Positions 10,501 to 20,430 are shown, counted from the stretch's first letter. The stretch: 64,000 nt of DNA from Allolobophora icterica (GCA_963556255.1 OY744614.1:38833157-38897156); one strand, 5' to 3'. Numbers and translations are program-made. Notes: generated from the sequence alone by a model not told the origin.

Positions 10501-11396
10501 ACTGGTTCTATTCGATGTATATATACATACGTCCATCGACCTATTTCTCCCTCCCTCCATATGCCCCCATTTTCCCTCTAATACATCGGCCATCTTCGCC
10601 GACTTCGCAAGCGACCAGCAGGTGCCCGTTGGCGGCATCGCTCTCTTAGCCATAAATGCATCATGCATAAGTCGAGAACGGCACAGAGAACCTGTTGCAG
10701 TAAATGTCTTATTCATGTTCCTATTCAACCTCCTGACCGATCCTTCCTTTCATCCTTAGAAGAGCGGCGTCTCTCTACTAGACCTCTCCGCCATTGATGC
10801 GACATGCACGATTATGTCTCTATAACGGTCGCAGCTGAAAACGAGTTACGAGAAATCGGGTTTCTCTGAGTAGTTTTGATGACACAGCGCTCGTCGATCG
10901 GAGAACAAAAATGGCGGTTGATTCGAGTACATAAACTGTTGATTTCTTCTGACGAATTTGGCGAATCTTCTCAGTTTCTCAATCCGCAAGCGCGCTGTGT
11001 AGGCTACAGGCCGACCAGAGAGAAATATATTGAAAACGGCAATTCACTTTCGGTCAATGCTGACAATATACGTAACCTACAGAGAATGATTTGCAAATTG
11101 TGGACCCTAAAAAGGGTCTGGATATCATCCAATCGGATGCAGTTCCTCCAATCATTTCGCTTCAGTCTCTCAAGCTACGCCCTCCGCTGTTTCCACCTAT
11201 AAGTCGCAACCTGGTGACCTGTATAGAACTACGACTTATACTTGTCCTGGAAATGTATACTCTAATCTACGTACGTTTGTTTGACCATAACCACTAGTCT
11301 AAGCCTTCAACTAAGATACCCTAACTAATCCAGAAGTTATCGATTAATTCAACCTTTCTTTACCTGAGTGGCTCGAATTAGAGAACCTATTGGGGA
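10501..11396. other. No recognisable gene
   Basis: Two modest open frames (10415-10759 and 10876-11202, +) were examined. Neither matches a family I know and neither has convincing splice or start context. Confidence 0.4.
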
Positions 11397-11635
11397 GGGG
11401 GAATAGATGAATGGTATTACTCTTGCCTAAAGAACATTTGATCTTGAAAAGACGCAGTTCGAGATCCGCAAGCCCAATAAGTCGACTCAGCCTTCCACTC
11501 CCTAGCAGCAGTAAAATGAGTGGGCGCCTAACAGGCTGCCAAGACGTGTGTTCAATAAGATCTTGATAACTGAACCGTTATGTTTCAATGTTTCAGTGTA
11601 ACTTACTGCGGTGTGTCAATAAACGATTATTATTG
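11397..11635 (+). mobile_element. tRNA-derived SINE, type 5
   Basis: GATGAATGGTATTACTCTTGC is followed by GCAGTTCGAGATCCGC, in the place of the A and B boxes of a tRNA promoter. Next come GTCGACTCAGCCTTCCACTC, a GGCTGCCAAGACGTGTGTTC block and a tail ending GTGTCAATAAACG. The copy at 42412-42660 has the same blocks in the same order. Confidence 0.75.
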
Positions 11636-11659
11636 TTACTGCTGCTGCGTTTGCTTCCA

Positions 11660-11860
11660 GTTCTGGTGTGGTTATGGTTGTGGTTTGGTGATGGTTGTGG
11701 TCTTGGTGAACTTGGTGATGGTTGTGGTGTTGGTGATTGTTGTGGTGTTGGTGATAGCTGTGCCGTTGGTGAAGGTTGTGGACTTGTGGTGTTGGTGATA
11801 GTTGTGGTGTTATTGATGGTTGTGGTGTTGGTGATGCATGGTGGTCCTGCTACAGACCCT
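11660..11860. repeat. 18-bp GT-rich minisatellite
   Basis: About 200 bp of imperfect units of the form GGTTGTGGTGTTGGTGAT (18 bp). The long Val/Gly-rich open frames on the plus strand result from the period. Confidence 0.85.
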
Positions 11861-11991
11861 TCTCTCTCTAGGGACCGAGTGCATCAGCCATGTTATTAAA
11901 AGAACGCGATGAATGGGAATGAGGAGGGGGAGCCTGTCTCTCGGGTAGAGTCACATTCCAGTGAAACGATATCCTACTATTAGGTGCTTGA

Positions 11992-11993
<2 letters not shown>

Positions 11994-12090
<97 letters not shown>
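11994..12090. repeat. (CA)n(TA)n microsatellite
   Basis: A CA run passes directly into about 70 bp of TA. Further TA-rich stretches follow at 12262-12360. Confidence 0.95.
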
Positions 12091-13144
12091 GTTTCTATAT
12101 ATATATATACACAATTACACATATATGCATACATATTTAAGTATCTATAGATACATGCGTATTTGTTGTTCTATAGTAAGTGCCTATAGATGCGAAATTG
12201 TGCACATAAAGTGTCTAGATGCGCACGTCTAAAGGTGTTGGGTGCTATATAAAGTGTCTAGGTATATATATATATATATGTATGTATTTATGTATGAATA
12301 TATATATACATAACGTGTTGGTGCTATATTATGTATATATATATATATACACACTATATACGCCACCCACGGAGGCGCAGACTGACATCGTCATTTGCTT
12401 TGATTGACAGCTGCACTCTTTCAACTGATTACGTTTCTCAGCCTCTGTACCAGCAATGGAACCACAGTTCACGTGGTTCGACTGAGTGGCAGACTCCACC
12501 TCCCCCCATCGCGCTCTTTGATTGGCATCGCAGACGTACTAGAGAGATTCGGCAGCATGGCCAACACCATCACCAGTAGGCCTACCATCAATATCAGCAG
12601 CAGAATCAGCAGTTTATCTCTAACAAGGCAGAAGTCATCGAGGTCCTACGATTGGTAATCTCGGTGCTGGAGTCGACTGCAGGTGAGTTGAAGCAGTTGG
12701 CTTTGAAAGTAGTCCTGTAAAATACATATATATCCAGGTGAACGAGAGTTACACACAAGGACGTGGTTCACGGCCAATAAAACGAAGGTACTGTAAAGCG
12801 GCCGTTAGAGGTGAGATCAGAGATCAGGATTAGATGAGCAGTTTGTTGTAGGTTTGAAATTAGTCTTAGATTAGCAGTTTGGATAATGGCTATTAGGTTC
12901 ATAGCAATTAGTATCATGACAATTAGAATTTCATCGATTAGGATTACAGCAATTAGGACTAATAAGGACTAGGATAATTACTAAAAAAGGAACAATCTAT
13001 CTTATAAATTGTATGACATTATACTCTTCACTCTTATAATACATGATGTTATCTAAATAGCTAATCGATTGAAATGTTATCTGTTTGCATTCGATTCAAT
13101 AAATTGATTTTGATTTGATTTGATTTGACTAGATTAGCAATTTA
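12091..13144. other. No firm gene; possible retroposon 3' end near 13095
   Basis: At 12600-12682 an open frame (QQFISNKAEVIEVLRLVISV...) runs into GCAG|GTGAGT, a good donor context, but stops lie upstream and I recognise no protein. At 13095-13130, TTCAATAAATTG followed by ATTTG pentamers looks like the 3' end of a non-LTR element. Confidence 0.3.
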
Positions 13145-13515
13145 GGATTAGATTAGCAATACATACGCACATACATACACACATATGCACGTACATACAT
13201 ACATACATACATACATACATACATACATACATACATACATACATACATACATACATACATAATTACTTACATACATACATACGTACGTATACAAGTCATA
13301 CACACATACATACATACATACATACATACATACATACATACATACATACATACATACATACATACATACATACATACATACATACATACATACATACATA
13401 CATACACACACACATACATACATACATACATACATACATACATACATACATACATACATACATACATACATACATACATACATACATACATACATACATA
13501 CATACATACATACCA
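13145..13515. repeat. (ACAT)n microsatellite
   Basis: About 370 bp of nearly pure ACAT tetramers with one interruption at 13260-13308. It lies 260 bp upstream of the C1q-protein start codon, within the likely promoter or 5' untranslated region. The Met-Tyr-Val-Cys frames on the minus strand are artefacts. Confidence 0.97.
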
Positions 13516-13774
13516 ATGAGAATAGTCGTGTATATTTGCATTGGCTTGGAAACGCTGGGAACTGTTCTTATTTCCTCTTTTGTTCATAGTTGGATCCTCA
13601 TCGAAGCCAGAACACCGACTTTAACACCCGTTAAATATACCTACGCAAGAGGCCAATTTCTTTGGCCAGTTTAACTGTCGCTGATATTAATTAGTCTCTG
13701 CTTTGTCTTGCTGGATATTGTTCTTGGACGAACGCAATCAACCGCCGAAGTCGACCTTTCGTCAGCTGGACACT

Positions 13775-14093
13775 ATGGCCAGCTATCCCCTGGTCAGTCG
13801 GTTTGGCCTGATGGCGATTCTCTTCTGGACACTGGCACTGACCGCGCAGAAGCAGCGTGGCGAGCGCTCCTCCTCTTCCACCTTCTCCTCCCCATCGTCC
13901 TCTTTCCAGCATCGAGGGAAGCACAAGGACGACGCGGGAGTCTGTGAACTGGAGATCAACTGCAAGGGAGATGACGTCAGTCTTCCGATGTCCGTTAAGC
14001 TGCCCATCAGAGGACCCAGAGGACCTCCAGGTGCCACCGGCGATAAGGGAGAGCCAGGCGAGGACGGACTGCCAGGACTGCCTGGGTTACCAG
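13775..14093 (+). CDS. C1q-protein exon 1 (signal peptide, Cys pair, collagen triplets)
   Basis: Codes residues 1-106 plus one base of codon 107. The donor is CCAG|GTAGGT at 14094. A second, stronger-looking donor (CCAG|GTAAGT) sits 22 bp further on, at 14116, in a duplicated copy of the same sequence. Its use would bring in a TAG four codons later. Confidence 0.88.
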
Positions 14094-15875
14094 GTAGGTC
14101 ACCATAGGTTACCAGGTAAGTAACCATAGCTTACCAGCAGGGGCGTCTACTCCATAGAAACCTTGGAGAAAATGCTCTATTAAAAAATAGGGGGAAGATC
14201 TGTCAGTGTATGTGCCATCATCGTGGGGGGGGGAGGAAGGGGAAGTTGCTCCAATGTCTTCGGGGGGATAGACGCCCCTGCTTACCATGTTGGTCACATA
14301 GGTAAAGTTCATCACAAGCCAAACTTATAGCGAAAGCTTGCAACTTAAAGAAGTTTCTAACTTGGACGTTGTGTCGAGACAAAGCTGATTACTGTCGGCC
14401 CCTCCTTTATCCAGGCACTGATAACTTGATCCAATATTCGATGCCATGTTGGCACAGTTCGAGTAATTAAGGTTTGTCCACTGAAATTCTCACACGCCCA
14501 ATGTTTCTCTTTGATTGATTGATTGATTGATTGATTGACTGACCGAATGATTGATTGATTGGTTGATTGATTGATTGATCGATTGGGTGAATGAGTGAGT
14601 GAGCGAGTGAGTGAGGGATTGAGTGATTGATTAACTAATTGTTGCAATTTCACTCACTGCCTTGCTGACTCATTCATGCACTGACTGACTGATTCAAACT
14701 CACCGCCCACCGACCCACTCATCCACTTACTCACCCGCTCGCTCGTTCGCTAACTCACAACTCGCTCGCTCGCTCACTCACTCACTCACTCATTTACTCA
14801 CTCATTTACTCACTCACTCACTCACTCACTCACTCACTCACTCACTCACTCACTCACTCACTCACTCACTCACTCACTCACTCACTCACTCACTCACTCA
14901 CTCACTCACTCACTCACTCACTCACTCACTCACTCACTCACTCACTCACTCACTCATTCACTCACTCACTCACTCATTCACTCATTCACTCATTCACTCA
15001 CTCACTCACTCACTCACTCATCCACCCACCCACTCACTCACTCACTCACTCACTCACTCACTCACTCACTCTCCCACCCACCCTATCAATCAATCAATCA
15101 CTCGCACATTTACTGATGAAACATTGGTGGTTGGCAACAGGTCTGTCGGCGTCTGTTCCGAAGAAGGTAGCGTTCTTCGTCGGTCTATCGGAGAACGTGG
15201 GTCCAGTGATCGAGAATACGGACGTTGTCTTCGATCGCGTCGTTACGAACATCGGCAGCGCCTACAACGAAGAGACCGGTCACTTCACGGCTCCAGTCAA
15301 CGCCACCTATCAGTTCAACGTCGTCGTCTCAGCCCAGGGCAGACAAAAGGTTAAGCAGGATATTCTTCTCACAACCAGGGCCTAAAACAGTGTTTTCTGA
15401 CAATGACTTTGTTGGGTGAGGGGGTGCTCGATAGTGTAGTGGTCAGCGCGCTAGACTGTCAATCGAGAGGTCAGACGTTCAAAATTCAAATCCCAGCCAG
15501 GAATTTTGTTCGAGATTTCTGTTGCACCTGCACCACATAGCCAACTCAGCTATGATGTGTACACTGACCGTACGCTGTCAATGGGAAGATGAGACGGCGA
15601 GGGACAGGACTGGCCACCCGTCCTCATATGCCGAGGTTAAGAAAATGAAGTCGCTAACACTTCATACCCATGGCTGCCTCAGGGCTAGCTTAAGGGACTG
15701 CTCTTCTTCTTATTGGGTGAGATCCATCATCACCGCTGCAATTGAAGTAACCCACCAATCCAACGCTATATGCTATATCTACATTCACTGGACCAATAAC
15801 AAGTAATAATATGTTATGCATAAATATATATGCACACACATATGTATACCGTGATTTTTCACGGGTTACAGCTAG

Positions 15876-15943
<68 letters not shown>

Positions 15944-16167
15944 GCTCTTAAATGACATTACAGGCGGCGGTGATGATTGTGAAGGATGGCGAGATGGTAG
16001 CCACCGTGTGGGCGGAGAGCATCCCATATTGGGCGTCTGCCTGCAACATTGTCGTCCTCAGCCTCGACAAAGGAGACAGCGTATGGTTGATGATGCTGGA
16101 CCGAGCATCTTATCTTCACGGCTACATGTACACAACATTCTCTGGCTTCATCATCTTCGAAAATTAG
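13775..16167 (+). CDS. Secreted C1q-domain protein with short collagen stretch (C1QL/cerebellin-like), 3 exons
   Basis: Three exons, 13775-14093, 15141-15349 and 15964-16167, join in frame to 243 residues plus TAG. I chose ATG 13775 because it is the first ATG in this frame, has A at -3 and G at +4, and is followed by a signal peptide (residues 1-24, hydrophobic core LMAILFWTLALTA). Residues 32-44 are Ser-rich. Two cysteines, C57 and C63, could link chains. Ten glycines spaced by three (G80-G107) give nine Gly-X-Y triplets. The C1q domain runs from about 113 to 243. It begins KVAFFVGLSENV, contains FDRVVTNIGSAYNEETGHF and ends YTTFSGFIIFEN, very close to the ends of C1QL and cerebellin domains. 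Such proteins trimerise through the C1q domain and act outside the cell in adhesion, synaptic or innate recognition roles. Which role applies here cannot be told. The collagen part is shorter than in vertebrate C1QL. Confidence 0.9.
14138..14280. mobile_element. hAT-like MITE (CAGGGGCGTCTA family), copy 1
   Basis: The ends are perfect 12-bp inverted repeats, CAGGGGCGTCTA...TAGACGCCCCTG. The flanks are CTTACCAG (14130-14137) and CTTACCAT (14281-14288), an 8-bp target duplication with one mismatch. Ends starting CAGGGG with 8-bp duplications are typical of the hAT superfamily. The 143-bp interior has no transposase. The copy lies in intron 1 of the C1q gene, and 22808-22974 is the same family in reverse orientation. 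Confidence 0.88.
14505..14640. repeat. (ATTG)n/(GAGT)n microsatellite
   Basis: ATTG tetramers pass into GAGT tetramers in intron 1 of the C1q gene. The GAGT part is complementary to the ACTC array that follows at 14755-15075. Confidence 0.92.
14700..15110. repeat. (ACTC)n microsatellite
   Basis: About 400 bp, mostly pure CACT tetramers with ACTT, CCAC and ATCA variants at the edges. The array ends 30 bp before the acceptor of exon 2. Confidence 0.97.
15141..15349 (+). CDS. C1q-protein exon 2 (first half of the C1q domain)
   Basis: Acceptor GGCAACAG|GT, donor CAAAAG|GTTAAG. Completes codon 107 (Gly) and adds 69 codons, SASVPKKVAFFVGLSENV to SAQGRQK. It ends in phase 0, in the middle of the C1q jelly-roll. 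Confidence 0.9.
15425..15713 (+). mobile_element. tRNA-derived SINE, type 2
   Basis: The tRNA-like head GATAGTGTAGTGGTCAGCGC...TTCAAATCCCAGCC is followed by a body (GAGATTTCTG, GTACACTGACCGTACGCTGT, GGGAAGATGAGACGGCGAGG). The end is AAGGGACTGCTCTTCTTCTT. It lies in intron 2 of the C1q gene. At least nine other copies occur in the window on both strands. Confidence 0.88.
15875..15942. repeat. (TA)n microsatellite
   Basis: TA dinucleotides immediately upstream of exon 3 of the C1q gene. Only about 20 bp separate the run from the splice acceptor. Confidence 0.95.
15964..16167 (+). CDS. C1q-protein exon 3 (second half of the C1q domain, stop)
   Basis: Acceptor CATTACAG|GCG. Codes 67 residues (AAVMIVKDGEMVATVWAESI through SGFIIFEN) and TAG at 16165-16167. 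The final Phe/Tyr-rich strand is diagnostic for the C1q family. Confidence 0.92.
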   Translation, partial: AAVMIVKDGEMVATVWAESIPYWASACNIVVLSLDKGDSVWLMMLDRASYLHGYMYTTFSGFIIFEN

Positions 16168-16269
16168 CCGTTTGGAAAGTGGGTCCTCAGACGTTTAACG
16201 GACCAGTTTGCGAGAAGACCTGTGAAGGCTGCCAGTATACATGGTCTTTATAAGATAGTCTGCGCGTAG

Positions 16270-16400
16270 ACTCGGTACTGTAGTGGTTAGCCTGCTGAAC
16301 TGTCATCTGAAAGATCTAGGGTTCAAATCCCAACCATGACAGCGATTTGTTCGAGATGGTGGCCCCACTTAACCGAACTCAGCTCTGTAGTATAGAGGTG
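16270..16400 (+). mobile_element. tRNA-derived SINE, type 2, 5' part
   Basis: The head GACTCGGTACTGTAGTGGTT...GGGTTCAAATCCCAACC carries A-box- and B-box-like segments in the usual spacing, followed by GTTCGAGATGG. The body breaks off after the CAACTCAGCT-like block. It lies just after the C1q stop codon, probably in the 3' untranslated region. Confidence 0.75.
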
Positions 16401-16669
16401 TCAATAACATTTCGTGGCACAGGCTACCTCTTGGAGGCCAGCCAGTGGGCCTGCTGTTCTCTGACTATACAGTACTGAGCCCTCTCGAACGGTCTTAGCG
16501 ATCTGGCTCTTGAGGATATGAATTCATGTAGAGCCAGCGTTAGGCTGGTTTCCCTGATGTGTAGCGCTATAAAATTTCGGAGATTTTCATAACATTGCAT
16601 TACATGCGTCATGATTGCATACACAGCCTCAAGCTATGCGTAGAATACGTCACGTATTCCAATCAGTCC
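16401..16669. other. No recognisable gene
   Basis: Probably the 3' untranslated or flanking sequence of the C1q gene. An AATAAA at 16806 could serve as its polyadenylation signal but lies beyond two SINE pieces. Confidence 0.35.
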
Positions 16670-16745
16670 AATCAGCGCTCGTGAATAAGCTGGTGCCCCG
16701 CGCTTAGCTTCAGAGTGGCGCTTTATAAATTTTGAGTTTACGATT
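16670..16745 (+). mobile_element. SINE 3'-end fragment
   Basis: GCTCGTGAATAAGCTGGTGC...GGCGCTTTATAAATTTTGAG and GTTTACGATT match 62893-62975 (minus strand) and in part 2794-2845. The GCGCTTTATAAAT motif is the shared L2/SINE tail. Confidence 0.6.
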
Positions 16746-17494
16746 CCGTGTCGATTGAGACACCTGTTCTTCGTCACTGCAGTGTGGATTGAATCAATGG
16801 TGGGAAATAAAAGAGAAAGAGTTTGCCGCTTAATAAGCCGCGGAACTGCACCAAGAATTTGTTCGTCCCGATCGTCCGCTGGGCATTTAAACAGGTATCA
16901 GCCGGTTCCTTGAATTACACGGGTATCATTTGGTTCCTTGAATTTCGAATGAGTGTTTATAGTACGCCGCACATGACCGTGAACACTTTTCAAGTGTTTT
17001 TAGCCAAGTGGATCTCTTCCTCACTGTTACCAGTTGTCTCCATTCGCCTCCCGAATGCACGACTTGCGCTGAGAGCAACGCGTGTATATATAGCAAGTGA
17101 TGGCTTTCGTCTGCCGTGAAAACGACGACGGATTTAGTGTCTGCTTAAAAAACAGACGTTTTCCTTACTACATTCCGAAGCATAGGCCCTGTCTGATGAA
17201 GCCACAAAACCCTGCCTGCAGCTGGGGTCACAAGGCGCAGCAGTTTACTGTTTAATGCATTGTGTTGTATTTTATTGTAAGTATAGTGCGCCTTAGAAGT
17301 CATCTACACACGTATGCCATAATCCGAAAGGGAACCATATATATACACATATATACATATATACATAATATATATACATGCCAATATATATATACAGGCA
17401 TGCATATAATATATATATATATACATAATATATACATGCCTATATATATATAGGCATGCATTAATACATTCATTCATACCTACATATAGTATTA
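16746..17494. other. No recognisable gene; TA/ATGC-rich tract at 17335-17470
   Basis: No coding signal recognised. 17335-17470 consists of ATATAC and ATGCC repeats with short inverted repeats. Confidence 0.4.
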
Positions 17495-17502
17495 CTATTA
17501 CA

Positions 17503-17734
17503 CATGGGCGGCGATCCCGGAGGGTCGAGGGGGACAAGACCCCAACCTTTAAGAGTGGGGAGCACACAATACATTTGTCCCCCCCCACATTTTGAAGAAA
17601 CACAAAAAAAGGTCAACAGTTCAAGCGCGAAAAAAATGTTGACCTCTTTTTTGAGCAGATCAGTTCAAACTCTTTTGACCAGATCAGTTCTCACTTGTCT
17701 CCCCCCCACCTGTCAAACAAGATCGCCGCCAGTG
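17503..17734. mobile_element. hAT-like MITE, second family
   Basis: The left end CATGGGCGGCGATC and right end GATCGCCGCCAGTG are inverted repeats (12 of 14 match). Both flanks are CTATTACA (17495-17502 and 17735-17742), a perfect 8-bp target duplication as made by hAT transposases. The 232-bp interior has C- and G-runs, no coding capacity and no similarity to the CAGGGGCGTCTA family. Confidence 0.82.
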
Positions 17735-17742
17735 CTATTACA

Positions 17743-18212
17743 TACGTAAACATAGGGCCTACAATGCATACAGAAATATACGGATACATACATACATATA
17801 CATATATGTGCATACATGCATGCATACAGTGCTCGAAATGGAAAATTTTACGAAACGGAACGCTAGTCAAAGATATGGGAGCATTCACGTTAATTTCATA
17901 GTATTTTCAACAATAATTCATTTGACGAACCGGAACGGAAACGCTAATTCATTAGACGAACCGGAACGGCGTTCCGGTGCGTTCCGGTCCATTTCGAGCA
18001 CTGCATGCATACGTACACACATATATATATATATATATACACTGGCGTAAACTTGTACAAAATATTGGGGGCATTTGGTTATTCATTCTACACTTGTTGC
18101 ATTGGATGTACAGTAAATCTCAGTTATTGGGGTGGGGGGCACGTGCCCCGGCTGCCCCCCCAGAGTCTACACCTATGTATATACATAAGTATATGTATTT
18201 ATGTAGGAACAT
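17743..18212. other. No gene; TACATA-rich and G/C-run sequence
   Basis: Contains short ATACATA repeats, a GGAACGG-rich patch at 17855-17995 (ACGGAACG repeated, with CGAACCGGAACGG twice) and the self-complementary patch GGGGCACGTGCCCC at 18137-18150. No coding signal. Confidence 0.4.
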
Positions 18213-19290
18213 TTGGTTAGAGCGCTTGGTCTGTAACGCGGAGAGTACACGTTTGAGTCTTTCCCAGACGGTTACTGTGTATCAGTCTTGTTGTCAAGAC
18301 CTTAAACCTCAAGACCAAGACCAAGACCAAGACCTTGAACCTCAAGACCAAGACCAAGACCTTGAACCTCAAGACCAAGACCAAGACCTTGAACCTCAAG
18401 ACCAAGACCAAGACCAAGATTTTGAACCTCGAGACCAAGACCAAGACCTTGAACCTCAAGACCAAGACCAAGACCCAACAAATCGCAATCAGGTCAAGAC
18501 TTCTAAAAATTGTCAAGTCGGAATATTCGCTATTTTAATAAAAAAAAACATGAGTCTTTTATTTTATTCAAGCAAATTAACTTTAAATGCAAACTGCAGA
18601 GAATTCCGAATTCGCATTCAGAAGTTCTTCATGTAAAATATTATTCCAAATGCCTTTTGTATTTTATAAAAACCAATTCGCTCAGAATTTTCTGACCAAG
18701 ACGTGCCTGGTGGGCCTCATAAAAATTCCGCCATGTGAAAAATACGTTCTACAGGTGCTGAAGTCGCTGACACACACAGTAGCTTTTCAAGCACTGGATG
18801 TAAATGTACAGATAGTGAGTCCTTTTGAAATCTTCCCATGGTTTATCATACCGTCTGATACAGAATGACTGTTGTTGCTTCCAATGGATTTTCCTGACCA
18901 ACAAGACTTGTATCCGTCTAAAGATATTTGTCGTATGATGCAAGCAGGCTTTGATACAGAATTCTTGAGTTCTGTTTAATGACTGTTCATATTGACAGCC
19001 GGTCTTGGTCTTGGTCTTGCGAGACCAAGACCAAGACTTTGAACCTCAAGACCAAGACCAAGACTTTGAACCTCAAGACCAAGACCAAGACTTTTGGTCT
19101 CAAAACCAAGACCAAGACCAAGACTTTTAAAACGAACTCGAGTGCACTCGAGACCAAGACCATGGGTCTCGAGGACAATAAGACTGCTGTGTATGGACCT
19201 TGGGCAAGTTATTCACTCACAGTTGCTCAGCGCCATCGATTGATGCTTCGTCATTAGGTGGTGGCCGTTAATAAATGCGTACTAATAATA
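18213..19290 (+). mobile_element. Type 3 SINE split by a 904-bp hAT-like insertion
   Basis: The SINE head (GGTTAGAGCGCTTGGTCTGT...CGTTTGAGTC) occupies 18213-18282. Its body and tail resume at 19195 with GGACCTTGGGCAAG, GCCATCGATTGATGCTTCG and an AATAAA-rich end. The two parts join cleanly if the element at 18283-19186 and one copy of CTGTGTAT are removed, which dates the SINE as older than the insertion. Confidence 0.8.
18283..19186. mobile_element. Non-autonomous hAT-like element with CAAGAC-repeat subterminal arrays
   Basis: The terminal inverted repeats are CAGTCTTGTTGTC on the left and CAGTCTTATTGTC read inward from the right (12 of 13). The flanks CTGTGTAT (18275-18282 and 19187-19194) form a perfect 8-bp target duplication. 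Inside each end lies an array of the hexamer CAAGAC in blocks spaced by TTGAACCT: 18296-18475 and 19001-19127. The right side also has a hairpin with 16-bp perfect arms (19002-19017 and 19022-19037) and a 16-bp palindrome, CTCGAGTGCACTCGAG (19137-19152). The middle, 18490-18995, is A+T-rich with no transposase motif. Subterminal repeats in hAT elements are transposase-binding sites, so the arrays may play that part. This is inference. Confidence 0.85.
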
Positions 19291-19436
19291 ATACGAGTGC
19301 AATCGTGCATGCATGTATACAGTATAATTATGTACGGATCTACATGTATGTATGCAAATGTACGTGTGTATTGTATACATGGATGTATGTATGCATATTT
19401 GTATGCATGTATGTATGTATGCACGTATGTATTGTA
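19291..19436. repeat. ATGT/ATGC-rich degenerate repeat
   Basis: TGTATG and GCATG steps between the SINE tail and the tail of the next LINE. Confidence 0.7.
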
Positions 19437-20430
19437 TTGTATTGTACTCGAATATTTATAAAGCGCTTCTAGCGGGAGGGCCATTCAGAAGCGCTCCCAG
19501 TGCGAGAGACCCCGAGAGAAAAAGCAAGTTTTAAGAAAGGTAAAAGAGGAAGAGACGTTACCTGAGAGAATAGAAGAACGAACGGAGGAAGCTCATTCCA
19601 AAGAGCAGGGCCAATGGAGGCAAAAGACCTATATTGAGCCAGAGAAGTCCTGACACGGGAAACGAGGAGTTCAAAACGGCCAGAGGAACGAAGAGGACGA
19701 AGAGAAGCAGTAGAGTGAGGGCGATGAATTAAGTCACAAATATTTCGGAGCGAAGCCAAGTTGAGCTTTAGAAACAAGGAAGAGCAGGGATTGTTTTAAC
19801 GTGCAATGATACACAAAATGTGCAGTGATTAAAGGCTGTTAACCGCTGTTTGTGCACGAAAAGAATTGTAATATTCATAATTTATGATTTTTATGCGCTT
19901 CGGCGCTCGCCATGTGCAGTGATAAATTTTCCTTAAAACATGCCCTGAGGAAGAGGACCTTGAATTGGATGCGGGCAGAAAGCGGGAGCCAGTGAAGTTC
20001 TTCTGCCATAAAGGTGGTGATATGAGAGAATCGAGGAAGACGGGCAATTAATCTAGCAGCAGCATTGAGAACGGACTGAAGAGGAGCAAGACGGACTTTA
20101 AGAAGACCAATGAGGAGGGAATTGCATAAGTCAAGTCTAGAGCAGACAAATGCATGGACAATTAAAGTGAAAATTGGAGATGAGACAGAGCGACGGATAG
20201 CGCTAAGGCGCCTTAGGCGAAACTAGGAAGTGCGAGTGAGCTTGGAAATGCGTTCAGTAAAGGTGAGAGAATTGTCAAGGGTCACTCCTAGATCACGAAC
20301 GCTAGACGAGAAAGTGAAAAGCGGAAACCTTTGGGAGAGCAGAGCAAAGTCGAGTTTTTTAAGTTGCTGAGGAGTGCCAAACCAGATAAATTGACTTTTG
20401 GACGATTTGAGGGAGAGGCGATAGCAAGAC

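Noticed and set aside
10002..10728. Met-Tyr-Val-Cys and His-Thr-Tyr-Ile proteins (also at 13148-13587, 20331-20558, 61504-61728)
   Set aside because: Translations of ATGT/ACAT microsatellites.
12404..12682. Possible exon ending GCAG|GTGAGT
   Set aside because: The donor context is good but upstream frames contain stops and no partner exon or known protein was seen.
13703..13774. Upstream extension of the C1q protein
   Set aside because: The frame opens at a TTG, not an ATG. The signal peptide and good start context are at ATG 13775.
15522..15806. Protein with KKMKSLTLHTHGCLRASLRD seen again at 28307-28522 and 56083-56376
   Set aside because: It is the same chance frame in copies of the type 2 SINE, not a gene family.
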